Positions 61,665 to 64,000 of a stretch of DNA of 64,000 nucleotides are shown in pieces. Under the pieces are notes generated by a model. That model saw only the letters and a list, made by a program, of their open reading frames with translations. It ran no database searches and was not told where the DNA came from. The position numbers and the translations under genes are program-made. Source of the DNA: Pegea sp. RAD2-039 (lineage: Eukaryota > Chordata > Thaliacea > Salpida > Salpidae); assembly GCA_034620365.1 (NCBI GenBank), contig JAQGEQ010000089.1, forward strand, positions 62,001 through 126,000, read 5' to 3'. The number at the start of each line of letters is the position of its first letter. Within the stretch, counting starts at the first letter, position 1.

Positions 61665-62539
61665 TAATTAATTTACACACAAATTTTTGTCTGTAATTTT
61701 TTTCCGATAAATTTTATCTATTTTTGATATCGTGTTAATATCAAAATGTAATTTTAGCTCTAAGCATAAATCTATTAAATTATTCTCTTTGAGAAGAATC
61801 AATTCTTTTTCAATCTTTGGTTCATTCTGATACATTTTTCATCTTGTTATACATCTTGTCAATTCAAACCTATTTACAGTAAAGCTTAATATTGATTTTA
61901 TTCTATTACACATTCAAATAATTATTCATCTATTCAAAAAACTACTGCGTGTGAGAAATTTAACAGCTATTTATTATAAGAACAGCAATAAGCTGTACTT
62001 TTGCTTATTTAACGAGTCGTTAAAAGAGTTCTAAATCTTTCCAGTAGAATATTGTTTAGTTATCATAAACCAACGATTTCCAACAAAGAATCTTAATTCT
62101 GTTTAATTTTAAGTTTAATTTTGTTGCTTGTTTTTAGATTAAAACTCGAAATAGTTTTTCTGTGCTACGACTTTAAAAATATTTTTTAGGTTGTAATGAT
62201 CTAATTGTATCACGTATGTATTAATAAATATTTTTCGAATAAATATAGATATCATTGAAACTAATTAAATGTTAAACATCTCTTATCACTCCTTAAAAGA
62301 GTGAATTATTGAACGAGAACAATCGTTCTTTCAATTAATCGATTAAAATAGAAAATTTTTAAGCAAAATAAATGTCCTGATTTTATTTTTGAATCGTATA
62401 TTATTGTATTAAATATTCTTAATGTAAAAAATAATAACTTAACCGCTTACGTAGTTTCAAACAAGCATAATTTCACTTACACGTTACTACACAAGTTCTT
62501 TAGAAGTATAATTCTCTAAGTTGTCATCATCTTTTAGCA
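61665..62539. other. AT-rich intergenic DNA upstream of eEF1B
   Basis: No gene is supported. The last few hundred bases should hold the promoter and 5' UTR of the eEF1B gene. Confidence 0.5.
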
Positions 62540-62619
62540 ATGGGTTTTGGAGATCTAAAAAGTGAATCTGGTATTAAGCAATTAAATAGCTTTTTGGAAA
62601 GCAAAAGCTACATTGACGG
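62540..62619 (+). CDS. EEF1B: Translation elongation factor 1-beta (eEF1B), first coding exon only
   Basis: The exon encodes MGFGDLKSESGIKQLNSFLESKSYIDG and ends at a GT donor (GACGG|gttagt) in phase 2. This is the conserved N-terminus of eEF-1 beta (animal form MGFGDL...GL..LN..L..KSYI.G), the guanine-nucleotide exchange subunit that reloads eEF1A with GTP during translation. The N-terminal GST-like part binds eEF1B-gamma. The next exon (expected to start like Y-x-P-S) was not found in the remaining 1.4 kb, so the gene continues beyond the window. Confidence 0.9.
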
Positions 62620-63857
62620 GTTAGTGTTTTTTTTATCAAAATGTGCAAATATTCAATGTTTTGTTTTTATTTGGTTTTGTATATTCAAGTTTAAATTGAA
62701 TTTCGTTTTTTACTAGTTAATTTATTTTTGATATAATCTAATTTTTTTGTAACTATTTAGTAAAGTAATTTTTATATTTTTAAAGTAACTTTAATATATT
62801 ATTTTGTATTTTGAATCAGTTGTCTGTCAGAATTTCTAGTTGGATTTTTATATATTTGTACTTATAATAATATAAATTAGTTTATAAATTATTTAAATTT
62901 ATGTTTATTAAATAAATTGTTAAATATGAATTTTTTGTTGGTCTTTTTTGACTGATAAACATTTTTTTTGATGTTTTTTATAATTTCTCTTACCAAATGA
63001 ACTTGATGAGTTTTTTCATTTCAAATCTGCTAAAGATTTATATTATAAAAGTTTATTATGCTAAACAATTTAAAAAAAATATTATTGATTATTCATTATA
63101 ACTTTAATCAAAAATTTCATCTATTTTCTTTGTTGAGATTTATAATTTTTAAATTTGGTTTATATTTTATGTATAGAAATTTTAAACTTTCTTTTTGTTG
63201 TTATTTTCTATTAATCTAAAAAATATATTAAGTTGTGTTTATAAAAGTTTGATTTTGTGCTTTTATTCAAAATGTAATTGCATGCCATTTTATAAACATT
63301 TATAAATTCTTGAATAAAACTTCATAATTTTTTCATTCATAAATAAATTTTCTAATTTTTCTTACTTTATGACCTTCATGAATTTTTTAATTTCTGCTAA
63401 AGATTTATATTATAAGGGTTAATTAACTTCTTGAATTAAACATAAATTAATTTTATGAAAAATTATATTTATATAAAAATATATTTATCAAAGTCTAGAT
63501 AAGTTATGTTTAATTATTCGCTACTATTGATTTATAAATTATATTTTCTTATACTTCTGTAATGTCCCAATTTTTTATGGATGAATTATGTTGAACTGTG
63601 ATATTTTTTATTATCCTTTTGCAGTGATATTTTGTTTGTTTTCTATAAGAGCTGTATAACTTATCATCTGCAGCCATGTGTGGAATAAAATAAATAATTT
63701 AATGTATCATTTTAGGAATTGCTAATTTGGTTTTGTACTTTTATTTGAAATGTAACTACATGACATTTTTCAATATTTGTAACTTATTGTTGAATTAATT
63801 TTAATGGTTTTTACTCATGAGCTAATAATATAAATTTTATATTGTTATATGATTTGA
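62620..63857 (+). other. eEF1B intron 1 (incomplete), AT-rich
   Basis: By its position after the eEF1B donor this is intronic. It is AT-rich, and I see no exon in it. Confidence 0.6.
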
Positions 63858-64000
63858 AAACTACTGAAATGCCATGAGTTACATCTTTTGCTTTCTATAT
63901 TTCTAACTTAATAGATATTATTTGTGATAGTGTATGTTAGTGAGATGTGCTCTCTTCAGGCACCTTTCTTTGCATTTATTGTACTTAATAATAAATTATA
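63858..64000 (+). mobile_element. LINE 3' end fragment (copy E, opposite orientation)
   Basis: Reverse complement of the 3' end seen in copies A-D (CATGAGTTACATCTTTTGCT, TTAGTGAGATGTGCTC, GCATTTATT). Its 5' boundary (CTACTGAAATGCC) matches the point where copy B also stops. It lies inside eEF1B intron 1, in the sense direction, and reaches the window edge. Confidence 0.82.

Overview
The window is from an animal (metazoan) nuclear genome. It is strongly AT-rich, its genes have spliceosomal GT-AG introns mostly about 50 nt long, and it carries animal-specific families: a complete FAT-type giant cadherin, an M6/proteolipid-family membrane protein, two OCIA-domain proteins, camello/NAT8-like acetyltransferases and the start of eEF1B. 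I cannot name the phylum from sequence alone. All gene models were spliced by eye. In each complete multi-exon model the exon phases close into one open frame, which is the main internal check. Family names are recognised from motifs; no database search was possible.

Layout. 2.1-3.2 kb (-): OCIA-domain gene A. 4.8-5.7 kb: 3' part of a non-LTR retrotransposon (LINE), with shorter relatives near 20.4, 23.4, 61.3 and 63.9 kb. 7.3-8.6 kb (+): OCIA-domain gene B with the same exon phases as A. 8.96-11.6 kb (-): ten-exon SAM-methyltransferase-like gene. 14.1-22.4 kb (+): three tandem four-exon NAT8-like acetyltransferase genes; the first carries a tRNA-Ser(AGA) gene antisense in its second intron. 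25.5-25.8 kb: a second identical tRNA-Ser followed by a decayed copy of acetyltransferase exon 3, a split-off piece of the same array. 28.5-29.1 kb (-): small Cys-rich single-pass membrane protein with a PPSY motif. 32.0-33.8 kb (+): M6/PLP-family four-TM protein with a long charged tail. 36.8-60.0 kb (+): FAT1/2/3-type protocadherin, 48 coding exons, about 4,567 codons. 62.5 kb (+): first coding exon of eEF1B; the rest was not found before the window ends.

The most unusual signal is in the FAT-like gene. From 35.4 to 59.6 kb I count by hand about 74 copies of the palindrome TGACGTCA (often TGACGTCATCA), in exons and introns and in more than one reading frame. I saw none in the other 40 kb. 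The same gene is also rich in GTTGC-N-GCAAC-like palindromes, CCGGAAGT/ACTTCCGG and CACGTG, and three of its longer introns are minisatellites. This looks like a locus-specific oligonucleotide signature that protein-coding constraint does not explain.

Outside the genes the DNA is mostly featureless AT-rich sequence.
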